A stretch of 64,000 bases of DNA from Brachybacterium sp. UMB0905 (GTDB lineage Bacteria; Actinomycetota; Actinomycetes; Actinomycetales; Dermabacteraceae). The notes beneath the pieces were generated by a model. That model was not told where the DNA came from, did not search any database, and saw only the letters and a list, made by a program, of their open reading frames with translations. A program made the position numbers and the translations under genes. Position 1 is the first letter of the stretch; every line of letters starts with the position of its first letter. The stretch spans positions 124,001-188,000 of the forward strand of contig NZ_PNHL01000004.1 of assembly GCF_002871795.1 (NCBI RefSeq). Reading direction: 5' to 3'. Positions 45,946 to 54,926 of the stretch are shown here, in pieces.

Positions 45946-46739
45946 AGGGCCGTGCCCTGCTTCCAGTAGCCCACGAAGCACACCTCGTCTCGATCCCAGC
46001 CGCACTCGTTCACGAGGAGCCGCCGCGCCCCCGTGGCCAGGGCGGACTCCCCGGCTGCGAAGGCGGCGCGATCCTCGGCGGGCAGATCCAGCTCCCGCAG
46101 CGCCGCGAGCGCCAGCGCCCCGGGGGCCGTGCCCGTCGGCCGTGGCAGCCAGCGGATCTCGCACTGCTCGGGGATGTCCTCGACCTGTGCATCGGCCGCA
46201 TCGGGCACCTCCACCAGGGCGATGCCGCAGGTGGTGCGGTCGCAGTCCCGCAGGATTCCGAGCACCGCCGACAGCGCCGTCTCATCGGCCACCAGCACGA
46301 GGTTCCGGGCCGGAGGGTTCGCCCAGGTGCAGCCTTGGTCCAGCAGCACCAGCGGTGAGCCCGGCCGGGCATCGCGCGCCCACGGAGCGGCGACCCCGGC
46401 ATCACCATGCAGCACCACGTCGATGTCCACCTCGCCGAGCTCGGGCCGGGCCTGGCGCAGCGTGTAGTTGCGCAGCGTGGGCCGCACGGCCGGGCGGCGG
46501 GCGAGCATCCGCACGTAGCTGGAGCGGGTCAGGCGCTCAGGCACGTTCTCGAGCCCGCCACCCTGGGGGGAGGGCAGGAATAGCCGTGCCCACTGGTCGA
46601 AGCCCTGCCACTGGAGGTCCGTCAGCCCCGCCCCGGCCACGGTGAGGCGCTGCATGGACGGGCTCAGGCGGATGCTGCGCACCACCTCGGCGGGCACCGG
46701 GCTGGTGGCCGGGCGCTCCACGGTGCGGGCGGCGCTCAT
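45939..46739 (-). CDS. Siderophore-interacting (ViuB-like) flavoprotein
   Basis: A 266-residue SIP-family protein of the ferredoxin-reductase fold: FAD-binding RPTLRNYTLRQARPELGEVD, then GSPLVLLDQGCTWANPPARN and LVLVADETALSAVLGILRDC, ending CFVGYWKQG. It reduces ferric siderophores inside the cell to release iron. It is co-translated with the upstream MFS gene (ATGA). The TAA stop lies in CGATAAATCG shared with the band-7 flank. Confidence 0.9.
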   Translation of the reverse strand: MSAARTVERPATSPVPAEVVRSIRLSPSMQRLTVAGAGLTDLQWQGFDQWARLFLPSPQGGGLENVPERLTRSSYVRMLARRPAVRPTLRNYTLRQARPELGEVDIDVVLHGDAGVAAPWARDARPGSPLVLLDQGCTWANPPARNLVLVADETALSAVLGILRDCDRTTCGIALVEVPDAADAQVEDIPEQCEIRWLPRPTGTAPGALALAALRELDLPAEDRAAFAAGESALATGARRLLVNECGWDRDEVCFVGYWKQGTALR

Positions 46740-48067
46740 CGGGAGCTCCCGACGGGGGTGGTGCGCAGCTGGAGCACTCCGGCCACAGTGCCCAGCAGCG
46801 CGAGCACCGCAGTGCCGGCCAGCACGATCCCGTAGCCGAACGACCCCGCGAGGTACAGCGCCCCCGAGCCGAGGATGTAGCTGGCGACCATCGCGATCGC
46901 CGCCAGAGTGGTGAAATCCGTGCCCTCGGAGCTGGGGCGCGCGAGCGACATGTTCACGGTGTACACGAGCGTGGAACCGGCCGCCATCGCCGCCACATGC
47001 AGCCCCAGCAGCAGCGTGGTCGTGACCACCGGCGCCTCCGCGGTGACCAGGGGGATCAGCGCGAGGGTGCTGAGTGCCACGAGCGGCCCGGTCACGGCCA
47101 GGCAGCGGGCGCGCCCGAATCGGCGCAGCGCCGCCCCCACCAGCAGGGAGGCCGCAGCCGCCGGAGCGGCCAGCAGCATCCCCATCACCACGCCCAGGCG
47201 CGGCAGCGACCACCCGGCATCGGTCAGCACCGGCGTCCACAGCGGATAGGCCGCAGTGGTCCCGCCCAGCAGCAGCGGCATCACCAGCAGGCCCCAGCGC
47301 GCGGCACCGGACCGACGGAACACCTGCCACAGCGCGGCGTAGGCCTGGCTGAGGCGGGGTGCGGGCCCAGCGGGCAGTGCCTCCCGGTGGGCGAGCACGA
47401 GCGGCAGCGGCAGCAGGCACAGCGCCGTCAGCACGAGCATCGCGGGAACCCACCCGGCGGCCGCGTAGATCAACACGATCAGTCCTCCGCCCAGGACGTT
47501 GCCCAGCCACTGGGCGGCGTTGGCGACGCCGTTGGCCAGCGGCCGCGTGGCGTCGTCCACCGCGCGGGCCGTGAGCCCATCGGCCGCGATGTCCTGCGTG
47601 GAGCTGGTGAGGGTGTACGCGACCACGGCGGCGCTCAGCAGCGGCAGGTGGTGGACGGGATCCGGGATCGCCACGAGTGCGAGGCTCGTCAGACCCAGCA
47701 GCGGTTGCAGGATCAGCAGCCAGCGACGGTAATGCCCTGTGGAGCGGCGGCCGAAGCGGTCGATCAGCGGGGCCCACAGGGGCTTGAACGCCCAGGCGGC
47801 GCCGGCGAGGGTCACCGCAGCCAGAGCCTCCAGGGAGACGCCCTCACGGCGCAGGATCGCTGAGAGCCCCACGTACAGGAAGCCGACCCCGAGGTACTGG
47901 GTGATGTACAGGCCGGAGACCAGCGCCAACAGCCGGGCGGTGCGGCCCGCCTGCGGGCCGGGGGTGCTGCTGCGCGGCGGGGGCGCGGCGACCGCGGTGG
48001 TGGTGGCGCCGGGGATGACGGCGCTGGCGCCGGGTGTGGCGCTGGTGCCGTTGTGTGCAACACCCAC
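46736..48067 (-). CDS. MFS transporter, probably siderophore related
   Basis: A 443-residue 12-helix MFS protein: AFKPLWAPLIDRFGRRSTGH and STQDIAADGLTARAV are typical of the AmpG/PAT-type and siderophore-related MFS group. GTG at 48067 is preceded by AAGG-type sequences. Its coupling to a siderophore-interacting reductase suggests import or export of a siderophore. No iron-regulatory box was recognised upstream. Confidence 0.85.
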   Translation of the reverse strand: MGVAHNGTSATPGASAVIPGATTTAVAAPPPRSSTPGPQAGRTARLLALVSGLYITQYLGVGFLYVGLSAILRREGVSLEALAAVTLAGAAWAFKPLWAPLIDRFGRRSTGHYRRWLLILQPLLGLTSLALVAIPDPVHHLPLLSAAVVAYTLTSSTQDIAADGLTARAVDDATRPLANGVANAAQWLGNVLGGGLIVLIYAAAGWVPAMLVLTALCLLPLPLVLAHREALPAGPAPRLSQAYAALWQVFRRSGAARWGLLVMPLLLGGTTAAYPLWTPVLTDAGWSLPRLGVVMGMLLAAPAAAASLLVGAALRRFGRARCLAVTGPLVALSTLALIPLVTAEAPVVTTTLLLGLHVAAMAAGSTLVYTVNMSLARPSSEGTDFTTLAAIAMVASYILGSGALYLAGSFGYGIVLAGTAVLALLGTVAGVLQLRTTPVGSSR

Positions 48068-48483
48068 GGGCGGGGCCTTTCCCTTGAGGACTGGACCCGC
48101 AGGAGATTACACGACGCTGGCGTTGCGTAAATACCCCGGAGGTGGATTGCCCGGCCGATGCGTGGCCGGGCGCGGGGCCAGCCTCCCGGCCCCTCAGCGC
48201 ACCGCGGCAGCCTTGTTCTGTCCGATGTGCGGCGAATCGGCGGGAGCATGTGCCCACGGACGGATGTGCATGGCGCGAAGTCAAACCTCTCCGTGCTGGT
48301 GGCGCGTGTGCCCGGTGCTGGGGCGCGTCAGAGCTTCTGCCTGCCGGGCGGGGCTGCGCCTCACGGGTGATTCCCACTACAGTCGAAACCTGAAGCAGTG
48401 TCCTGCGGGACGCCGCGGCAGGGGCCGACAGCTCACGTCGGCCCGTGTTTCATACCTCCTTCACGCGATCGGATCTTGAGCTC
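48068..48483. other. Non-coding region
   Basis: 416 bases between divergent MFS and TRAP genes, presumably holding both promoters. Small frames here lack credible similarity or ribosome sites, and no clear operator was found. Confidence 0.5.
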
Positions 48484-49542
48484 ATGCGCACCCCGAGCAG
48501 CAGAGTGGAACCCCGCCTCTCCCGTCGACGCGCCCTCGCCGTGGGCGGCGCTGCCCTGAGTGCGACCGCGCTGGCCGCGTGCGGCGGGGCGCAGCGGCTC
48601 ACCAGCGAGGAAGCCAGTGAGAGCAACCCGCTGGTGCTGCGGATGGCCAACAACCTCGACCCCAAGCACGTCACCTCCGTGGCGCTGGAGGAGTTCATTG
48701 CCGATGTGCAGGAGCGCAGCGGCGGGCGGATCCGCATCGAGCATTACGCCTCGGGGCAGCTGGGCGGGGAGCCGCAGGTGCTTGGGCAGCTGCGGCAGGG
48801 CATCGTGGATCTCACGCGCGTGGGCGCCCCAGGTCTGGCCGCCTGGGATCGCGGCTACCACGCCTTCGGGTTGCCGTACGTGTTCGACTCCGAGGAGCAC
48901 TACTACGCGGCACTGGACTCCGAGGCGATGCGCGAGTTCTTCACCGGCAGCCAGGAGCAGAACTTCCTGGGACTCACCTACTACACCTCCGGCGCACGCT
49001 CCTTTTACACGGCGAGCACGCCGATCCGCACCCCCGAGGATCTCGCGGGGCTGAAGATCCGGATCCAGGACATGGCCACACAGGTGCAGATGACCGAGGC
49101 CTTCGGCGCCTCCCCGATCGTGATGGGCTTCGGGGACACGTACACCGCGCTGCAGACCGGCCTGATCGACGGCGCGGAATCCAATGAGACGGTCCTGAAT
49201 CAGTCCGGACACGGCGAGGTGTCCAAGTCCTTCTCACTGACCGAGCACACCCGCATCCCCGACATGCTGGTGATCGGCGCGCGGGCGTGGGAACGGCTGT
49301 CCGAGGAGGACCGGACGCTGCTGCAGGAGGCGGCGATCGCCTCCACCGAAGCGCACAAGGAAGCGTGGGCCCAGAGCATCGAGGAGGCGTACGCCGAATC
49401 CGAGGAGATGGGCGTGGAGTTCATCGAGGACGTGGATACCGACGCCTTCGCCGAGCTCGCCGCCCCCGTGGTGGAGGAATTCGCCTCCCGTCATCAGGAG
49501 GTCGCCGACCTGCTGGACATCATCGACCAGGCACGCCGCTGA
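48484..49542 (+). CDS. dctP: TRAP transporter solute-binding protein DctP
   Basis: A 352-residue lipoprotein: twin-arginine-like SRRRALAVGGAALSATALAAC signal with lipobox. DctP motifs: ASGQLGGEPQVLGQLRQGIV, FGLPYVFDSEEHYYAALDSE, LKIRIQDMATQVQMTEAFGA with the substrate-binding Arg, and YTALQTGLIDGAESNETVLN. It captures a C4-dicarboxylate-type acid. ATG 48484 is favoured by the signal peptide, though an upstream GTG (48445) is possible. Confidence 0.92.
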   Translation: MRTPSSRVEPRLSRRRALAVGGAALSATALAACGGAQRLTSEEASESNPLVLRMANNLDPKHVTSVALEEFIADVQERSGGRIRIEHYASGQLGGEPQVLGQLRQGIVDLTRVGAPGLAAWDRGYHAFGLPYVFDSEEHYYAALDSEAMREFFTGSQEQNFLGLTYYTSGARSFYTASTPIRTPEDLAGLKIRIQDMATQVQMTEAFGASPIVMGFGDTYTALQTGLIDGAESNETVLNQSGHGEVSKSFSLTEHTRIPDMLVIGARAWERLSEEDRTLLQEAAIASTEAHKEAWAQSIEEAYAESEEMGVEFIEDVDTDAFAELAAPVVEEFASRHQEVADLLDIIDQARR

Positions 49543-49552
49543 AGGAGCGACC

Positions 49553-50098
49553 ATGACCCGGATCCATGCCCTGCGCCGCGGACTGTCCAGCACCCTGCTG
49601 TGGGCCGCGGGCGTGCTGTTGGTGATCATGACGGTGCTGGTGGTCATCCAGATCATCACCCGCTACGCCATCAACCAACCCACCGCCTGGACGGAAGAGC
49701 TGGTGCGCTATGCGCTGATCTGGACCAGCTTCCTGGCGGCCTCGTACGCCTTCATCGAGCGGCGGCATATGGCGCTGAGCTTCCTGCGCGACCGCCTACC
49801 CCCACCGGCGCGGCGCGGCGTCATGATCGCCGTGGATGTGCTCGTGCTGCTGTTCGCCGTGCTCGTGCTCGGGGTGGGCGGAACGATGCTGGCGCTGAAC
49901 TCCATCGGCGACCTCTCGGCGCTGCTGGGGATCTCCCGCGGTGCCGTGTACGCGATCGTCCCGATCAGCGGGCTCGCCATCGCGCTAGCCCAGGTGGTGG
50001 TGTTGTTGGATCGAGATGAAGGGCCGACGGGGGCCGCGCAGCCGGGGGCCGATACCCCCGAAGCCCGCACCACCGGAGGGAAGGGGGAGGATCGATGA
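49553..50098 (+). CDS. dctQ: TRAP transporter small permease DctQ
   Basis: A 181-residue four-helix protein: LWAAGVLLVIMTVLVVIQII, TAWTEELVRYALIWTSFLAA (conserved W-E...R), and two further helices, with an acidic tail. It joins DctM to DctP in the membrane. GAAGGAG lies upstream; stop overlaps the dctM ATG. Confidence 0.92.
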   Translation: MTRIHALRRGLSSTLLWAAGVLLVIMTVLVVIQIITRYAINQPTAWTEELVRYALIWTSFLAASYAFIERRHMALSFLRDRLPPPARRGVMIAVDVLVLLFAVLVLGVGGTMLALNSIGDLSALLGISRGAVYAIVPISGLAIALAQVVVLLDRDEGPTGAAQPGADTPEARTTGGKGEDR

Positions 50099-51399
50099 GC
50101 GCGCTGGGTGCCACCATCCTGCTGTTCGGCCTGTTCTTCCTGCTGCTGTTCGCCTCCGTGCCGATCTCCATCGCCATCGGCGTCTCTGCTTTCGTGACGA
50201 TCGTGGCGGTGCTCGGCTGGGGCGATGCGACCTTTATCCTCGGCCAGCAGATGACCGGGGGAGTGGAGAGCTTCAACCTGCTGGCCATCCCCTTATTCAT
50301 CTTCGCGGGCAACATCATGAACTCAGGCGGGATCGCTCGCAGGCTCGTGGACCTCGCCCTCGTGGTCACCGGGCGGATCCCCGGGTCGCTCGCGCACACC
50401 AACGTCGTGGCGAACATGCTGTTCGGCTCTCTGTCCGGCTCCGCGGTGGCCTCGGCCGCGGCGATCGGCGGGACCCTGCACAAGCGGCAGGTCGAGGAAC
50501 GCTACGACCCGGCGTTCTCTGCTGCGGTGAACATCTCCTCCGCCTCGACCGGGCTGCTCATCCCACCCACCGCTGCTGCGATCGTCTACTCGACGGTGGC
50601 CGGTGGCCTGTCGGTCTCCGCCCTGTTCATGGCCGGGTACATCCCCGGCATCCTCATGGGGCTCGTGGTCATGGCCGTGGCGCTGGTGTTCGCGAGCAGA
50701 GCTGGCCTGCGCTCCACCGAGCGGGTGGGGATCCACCAGGGCCTCGTGGTGCTGGGCCGGGCGGTGCCATCGCTGCTGCTGATCATCATCGTGGTGGGCG
50801 GCATCGTGGCCGGGGTCTTCACCGCCACCGAGGGAGCGGCCGTGGCGGTCGTGTACTGCCTGCTGCTGTCCCTGGCCTACCGGGAGCTGACCCGCGCGGC
50901 GATCGGCCGGATCATCACCGAGACCGTGGCCGCCACCGGCGTGGTGATGCTGCTGGTGGCCGCCTCTAGCGCGATGAGCTGGATCATGGCCTTCACCGGC
51001 ATCCCCGGCGCGATTACCGAGACGGTGCTGGGCACCACCAGCTCCGGGCCGGTGGTGATCCTGCTGATGCTCGCGATCCTGCTGCTGGTGGGCACGTTCA
51101 TGGACATCACCCCGGCGATCCTCATCTTCACGCCGATCCTGCTGCCGATCGCCGAGGAGATCGGGATGGACCCGGTGCACTTCGGCATGGTGCTGATCCT
51201 GTCGATGTGCGTGGGCACGATGACCCCGCCCGTCGGCTCGGTGCTGTTCGTGGCCACCGGCACGACCGGGGTCAGCATCGAGAAGGTGGTGCCGAAGCTG
51301 CTGCCGTTCTTCGCCGCACTCATCGCGCTGCTGCTGCTGATCGCCTACGTGCCGGCGCTGTCGCTGTGGCTGCCGGGGCTGACCGGGTCGCTGGAGTGA
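50095..51399 (+). CDS. dctM: TRAP transporter large permease DctM
   Basis: A 434-residue, about 12-helix sodium-dependent importer: PLFIFAGNIMNSGGIARRLV, GSLSGSAVASAAAIGG, ISSASTGLLIPPTAAAIVYS and DITPAILIFTPILLPIAEEI are DctM landmarks. Complete and coupled to dctQ by ATGA. Confidence 0.94.
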   Translation: MSALGATILLFGLFFLLLFASVPISIAIGVSAFVTIVAVLGWGDATFILGQQMTGGVESFNLLAIPLFIFAGNIMNSGGIARRLVDLALVVTGRIPGSLAHTNVVANMLFGSLSGSAVASAAAIGGTLHKRQVEERYDPAFSAAVNISSASTGLLIPPTAAAIVYSTVAGGLSVSALFMAGYIPGILMGLVVMAVALVFASRAGLRSTERVGIHQGLVVLGRAVPSLLLIIIVVGGIVAGVFTATEGAAVAVVYCLLLSLAYRELTRAAIGRIITETVAATGVVMLLVAASSAMSWIMAFTGIPGAITETVLGTTSSGPVVILLMLAILLLVGTFMDITPAILIFTPILLPIAEEIGMDPVHFGMVLILSMCVGTMTPPVGSVLFVATGTTGVSIEKVVPKLLPFFAALIALLLLIAYVPALSLWLPGLTGSLE

Positions 51400-51437
51400 G
51401 TCCGGCCGGGGCCGGAGGGCTCGTACCCCTCACCATC

Positions 51438-51498
51438 TACCCCGGAGTGCCGCGGGCGTATGCACGCTATCCGGCCCGGTTCCCGCACTACGCCGGGG
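51438..51498. repeat. 61-bp direct repeat, left copy flanking the CRISPR-Cas locus
   Basis: Begins TACCCCGGAGTGCCGCGGG and ends CCCGCACTACGCCGGGG; the two ends are imperfect inverted copies. An ungapped comparison with 63740-63800 gives 48 of 61 identical bases in the same orientation. This copy overlaps the stop codon of the acetyltransferase gene. Confidence 0.75.
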
Positions 51499-52549
51499 AA
51501 CGCAGTGCCGCGCCACCAACCTCCCGCACCATCGTGTCCGAGTTCCCCACCCGGCCGACGGGTCGGAAGCCGGCGCGCTCGTAGAGCCGGCGGGCTGCCG
51601 TGTTGCCGTCCTCGACGCTGAGGCTGACGGCGCGGTGACCGGCAGCACGCGCCTGGTCGAGGACCGCGTCGAGCAGGCCACCGCCCAGTCCGCGCCCGCG
51701 CTGCCCGGGCATGACCGCGAGCGTCAGCTCGGGGATGTCGGGGGCCACGAAACCGTAGCCCGGATCCTGCTGGGGCAGCAGACGCACCCACCCGGCTCCC
51801 ACCGGGCGACCCGCCTCGAAGGCGACGGCACCGGTGTCCCCTGGCCGCCCGAATCCCTCGGCATAGTGCGCGATATGCGGCTCGGCCAGCTGCTCGGGGC
51901 GGGCCTGCTCACCGTCGCGCCAGGCGAAGGCCTCCCCGAGCGCACGCCACAGCAGGGGCTGATCATCACCGGTGAGCGGCCGCACCGTCGCAGTGGCCAG
52001 GTCGATCCAGTACTGCTCGTGGTCGGCGCGCACGTCCTCGAGCACGCCCCCTGCGGCGAGGATGGTGCGGCGGGAGCCGACGTTGTCGCTGTCGCAGGAC
52101 ACGAGGGCCCGGTCGGTGCCGTCGGCGGCCAGGCGATCCAGGGAGGCGCGCAGAATCGCGGTGGCGTACCCGCGGCGGCGATGGCGGGGGAGTACCGCAT
52201 ACCCCACGTGTCCGCCCACCTCCAGCAGAACCGGCGTGAGGGCGTACCGGATCGAGGTGCGGCCGACGACCTCGCCGTCCACCTCGGCGAGCAGGAATTC
52301 CGCCCGCACCCGGCCGGGCGGAAGGTCGGTGCCCGCAGCCTCGCGAGCGTACTGGTCCAGGGCACGGCCGACATCCCCGGCAGAACCGTCCAGGTTCGCG
52401 AGGGCGAAATCGAATTCCTCTGCGGCCAGCTCCGCGTGGGCGGCGCGGAGAGCGGACTCGTCGGCCGCCGTGGGTGGGCGCAGAGTGACAGCCGGAGCAG
52501 GGGAGAGGGCGCGGGAGATCTCGGCGAGCAGGCCGGGGGTGGGAGGCAT
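51488..52549 (-). CDS. Two-domain GNAT acetyltransferase
   Basis: A 353-residue protein with tandem GNAT domains: first CoA motif VLPRHRRRGYATAILRASLD, second VMPGQRGRGLGGGLLDAVLD, followed by VEDGNTAARRLYERAGFRPV. Tandem GNATs include mycothiol synthase, but the key features for MshD cannot be verified here, so no symbol is given. It is the last chromosomal gene before the CRISPR-Cas locus. Confidence 0.85.
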   Translation of the reverse strand: MPPTPGLLAEISRALSPAPAVTLRPPTAADESALRAAHAELAAEEFDFALANLDGSAGDVGRALDQYAREAAGTDLPPGRVRAEFLLAEVDGEVVGRTSIRYALTPVLLEVGGHVGYAVLPRHRRRGYATAILRASLDRLAADGTDRALVSCDSDNVGSRRTILAAGGVLEDVRADHEQYWIDLATATVRPLTGDDQPLLWRALGEAFAWRDGEQARPEQLAEPHIAHYAEGFGRPGDTGAVAFEAGRPVGAGWVRLLPQQDPGYGFVAPDIPELTLAVMPGQRGRGLGGGLLDAVLDQARAAGHRAVSLSVEDGNTAARRLYERAGFRPVGRVGNSDTMVREVGGAALRSPA

Positions 52550-52654
52550 AGGGGAAGGGTATGCGGGGTGGTATGGGGCGTGGGGTCGGAGGGGCGGGAG
52601 TGGTGGACCCCCTCGTCGCTCTGCACAGCCTCGAGTGCTACTCTCGCTGCGCTC

Positions 52655-53130
52655 GGTCGAGAAATCGGCCGGTTTCGTCGAGGCATGTTCGGAGTCTCTT
52701 ACCGGGACTGGCATTTCTCAGCTCAGGGCTCACGCCCTCTTCGTAGATCGGCCCCGTGTTGGCGCGACTCATCCTCTCGCCCTCACGGGGCCGATTTCAT
52801 CCCTCCCTGCGAAGGTCGGAACGGGCTGCACGTCGCGCGGGGCGTAGGCGGTGGAATCCCTTCCTGAGGGATCCGACATGCCCGGGGCGGGGTGCTGGAA
52901 CGAAGACGCGGCGAGGTCGCCCGGATTTCCCAGTCGTCCTGCCAGGCCCGAGAAAGAGCAGCCGAGCCTGAGCATTCGGCCCCCGGCGCTCGACGCCCTG
53001 CTCTGCCACGTCAACGAGGAATGCGCCAAGGCCTGGGCCCACCTGGACTCATTGCGAGCTCTGAGCCGAGAAATGTCAGTCCCTGATAGGAGACTTCGAC
53101 CATGCCTCGGCGTCACCGGTCGGTCCAGCG
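52655..53130. repeat. Long imperfect inverted repeat upstream of the csb1 remnant
   Basis: The left arm (52655-52735) contains GGCATGTTCGGAGTCTCTT then GGGACTGGCATTTCTCAGCT; the right arm (53058-53130) is its reverse complement with scattered mismatches (GAGCCGAGAAATGTCAGTCC, GGAGACTTCGACCATGCC). The ~320-base centre has no convincing gene. It could be a MITE-like element or two opposite copies of a dispersed repeat. Confidence 0.65.
52667..52798. other. CRISPR-repeat-like pieces outside the array
   Basis: Three pieces resemble the type I-G repeat: GGCCGGTTTCGTCGAGGC (52667-52684, 15 of 18 to the repeat 3' end), CTTCGTAGA (52739-52747, exact) and TCTCGCCCTCACGGGGCC plus GATTTC (52775-52798, about 22 of 24 aligned with three gaps). 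ATCGGCCCCGTG and CACGGGGCCGAT (52747-52758, 52784-52795) form a perfect 12-bp stem. Confidence 0.45.
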
Positions 53131-53160
53131 GCCGGGGGTGGGGGCGGCGCCCTGGGCTGC

Positions 53161-53349
53161 GCGGGACGCAGAGGGTGCCGGGCAAGGCATGAGGATGTCA
53201 GCCTGACGGTGCAGTGCAGCATGGCCACTGAGGCGATCGATCACGCCACGCAGGTGGCGGGCCTGGAGTGGCAGGGGCAGACCTTCGACGTCCAGGCCGA
53301 TCCTGCCCTGGTGGCCGGAGCGGTCCAGGACGATGAGGAGCAGGACTGA
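53161..53349 (+). pseudogene. csb1: csb1 (Cas7-like) 3' remnant
   Basis: An in-frame segment ends 2 bases before csb2 and reads MATEAIDHATQVAGLEWQGQ, then TFDVQADPALVAGAVQ and a stop. Position directly before csb2, the tight spacing and the final 'xxGLxW' pattern suit the end of Csb1, the Cas7 backbone protein of type I-G (about 300-400 residues). The first 85-90 percent is absent, replaced by the inverted-repeat DNA. Identity is inferred from context and partial resemblance. Confidence 0.5.
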
Positions 53350-53351
53350 CC

Positions 53352-54926
53352 ATGGCACTGCTGTTGACAGCCCGGTGGCCTGGCCACCAGTACTCGGGGC
53401 ATGGCCCCGACGGCACTGCGGAGGTCATGCCCAGCTTCGCCCGGGTGTTCTCCGCCCTGGTGCACGCCGCGGCCACCGGGGCGGAATCCGCCACCACGCC
53501 GGGGGAGGGGCACCCCGACTTCCCGAATCTCCGGCCGGGCAGTGTCGATGCTCTGCGATGGCTGGAGGAGAATCCTCCCGTGGGAATGCATGTTCCCCGG
53601 TTCCCGGACCTGATCCCGGCGGAACGATCCCGCGGGAACATCGCCTATCGGAAAGAGGGGGTGTTCCTCAAAGAAGGGAAGTCCACCACCTACAAGGTGA
53701 CCGCGCGGAAGCATGGGGAGTCGTCCTGGATCTCCTCCGCGCTGGGCTGGATCTGGGAAGACTCCGCACCCCCACAGATCCAGGCCCATCTGGATGCGCT
53801 CTGCGCGGATGTGAGCCACCTGGGAGAAGGGGACAGCCCGGCGGTGCTCGAAGTGTTCGAGACCGCCGCCAGGCCCTCCCCGCCCCCGCTCACCCACCAT
53901 CTGCGCCGGGCGAGCTACTTCGACCCCGCTGGGCAGCCCACCCGGGTGCCCGTGCCGGGCCGACTCTCTGCCCTCGAACAGCAGTTCCGCGAAGCTCGGC
54001 CAGGCAAACCACCTACGGCGGCCGCGGACAAGCACACGGTCTCCACCCTTCCCGGCTCCGAACAGCCCACCGCCGACGGCCTCACCTCCCTGCGCCTGAT
54101 CCCGGTTGACGCCCCTGAGGCGCAGGTCCCGTGGCCCCTCGCCGTCCTGCTGCCGGTGCAGAACGGTCCCACGGTGCCCCCGGAGAGCCGGGTGGATGTA
54201 GCCGTCCACCTGCACCGAGCCCTGATCGCCGCCGTGGGGCAGGACTGCCCGCCCAGCATCACCGGGCGCTACCCCGAGGGGGTGCAGCAGCCGGCGAACC
54301 GCGTGGCCCTGCACTGGATACCCGCCGGTGCCCCGGTATCCGCTGGCCAGGCCGGTGCGGCCCACCTGGTGGTGCTGGTCCCGGCAGAGATGGCAGAGGT
54401 GGAGCACGCGCAGCTGTTCGATGGCCTCTCCCGGATCCAGAGTTTGCGCACCCGCATCGGCCGCTTCGACCTGGGGCCGATGGAACTCGCCGACGGCGCA
54501 TCCTTCTGGGCTCCGCCTGCCCCGGAACGGCACCGGGAATGGCGCACAGACCCCGCCGCGGTGCCGGAGCGGTGGTCACGGGGCACCGACCAGTTCGAGC
54601 TGTTCGCGCAGTCCGCGCAGTTCTCCTTCACCACGATGATGCGGGACCACCTGCGCGGCGGAACCGCCGCACCGGAACGCAGCGCGTGGCTCCAGCAGCA
54701 CCGGGTCACCGTGCTGGAGGCCGAGCCGGTGCTCACGCTGGACCCCACCCGTTTCGTGCATCGCACCAACCGCCGGATGGCCGTCATGCCGTACACGGCT
54801 CGGCTGGACCTCGGCACCGCCCTCCCGGCCACGGCCGTTAGTGCCATCGGCCAGTCCCGCCACCTGGGCGGAGGGCTTCTGATCCCGATCGACCGTCCCC
54901 GCCCGCATGTGGAGGAAGCACCATGA
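53352..54926 (+). CDS. csb2: Csb2 (Cas5-Cas6 fusion), type I-G
   Basis: A 524-residue RAMP protein of type I-G (I-U), combining a Cas5-like subunit with a Cas6-like crRNA-processing domain. Start MALLLTARWPGHQYSGHGPD; the C-terminal glycine-rich loop AIGQSRHLGGGLLIPID (near 500) is typical of Cas6-type domains. It should cut the repeat hairpins and cap the crRNA 5' end. It overlaps cas3 by ATGA and follows the csb1 remnant by 2 bases, so it lies inside one operon. Confidence 0.85.
   Translation: MALLLTARWPGHQYSGHGPDGTAEVMPSFARVFSALVHAAATGAESATTPGEGHPDFPNLRPGSVDALRWLEENPPVGMHVPRFPDLIPAERSRGNIAYRKEGVFLKEGKSTTYKVTARKHGESSWISSALGWIWEDSAPPQIQAHLDALCADVSHLGEGDSPAVLEVFETAARPSPPPLTHHLRRASYFDPAGQPTRVPVPGRLSALEQQFREARPGKPPTAAADKHTVSTLPGSEQPTADGLTSLRLIPVDAPEAQVPWPLAVLLPVQNGPTVPPESRVDVAVHLHRALIAAVGQDCPPSITGRYPEGVQQPANRVALHWIPAGAPVSAGQAGAAHLVVLVPAEMAEVEHAQLFDGLSRIQSLRTRIGRFDLGPMELADGASFWAPPAPERHREWRTDPAAVPERWSRGTDQFELFAQSAQFSFTTMMRDHLRGGTAAPERSAWLQQHRVTVLEAEPVLTLDPTRFVHRTNRRMAVMPYTARLDLGTALPATAVSAIGQSRHLGGGLLIPIDRPRPHVEEAP

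Noticed and set aside
45538-46164. 208-codon minus-strand frame spanning the mini-CRISPR and band-7 duplicate
   Set aside because: It runs through repeats and a non-coding duplicate and overlaps two real genes in other frames.
52797-53185. Small frames within the inverted-repeat region, including a minus-strand 138-codon frame
   Set aside because: Peptides from the two arms merely mirror the inverted repeat; no start signal or family support, so a toxin gene cannot be claimed.
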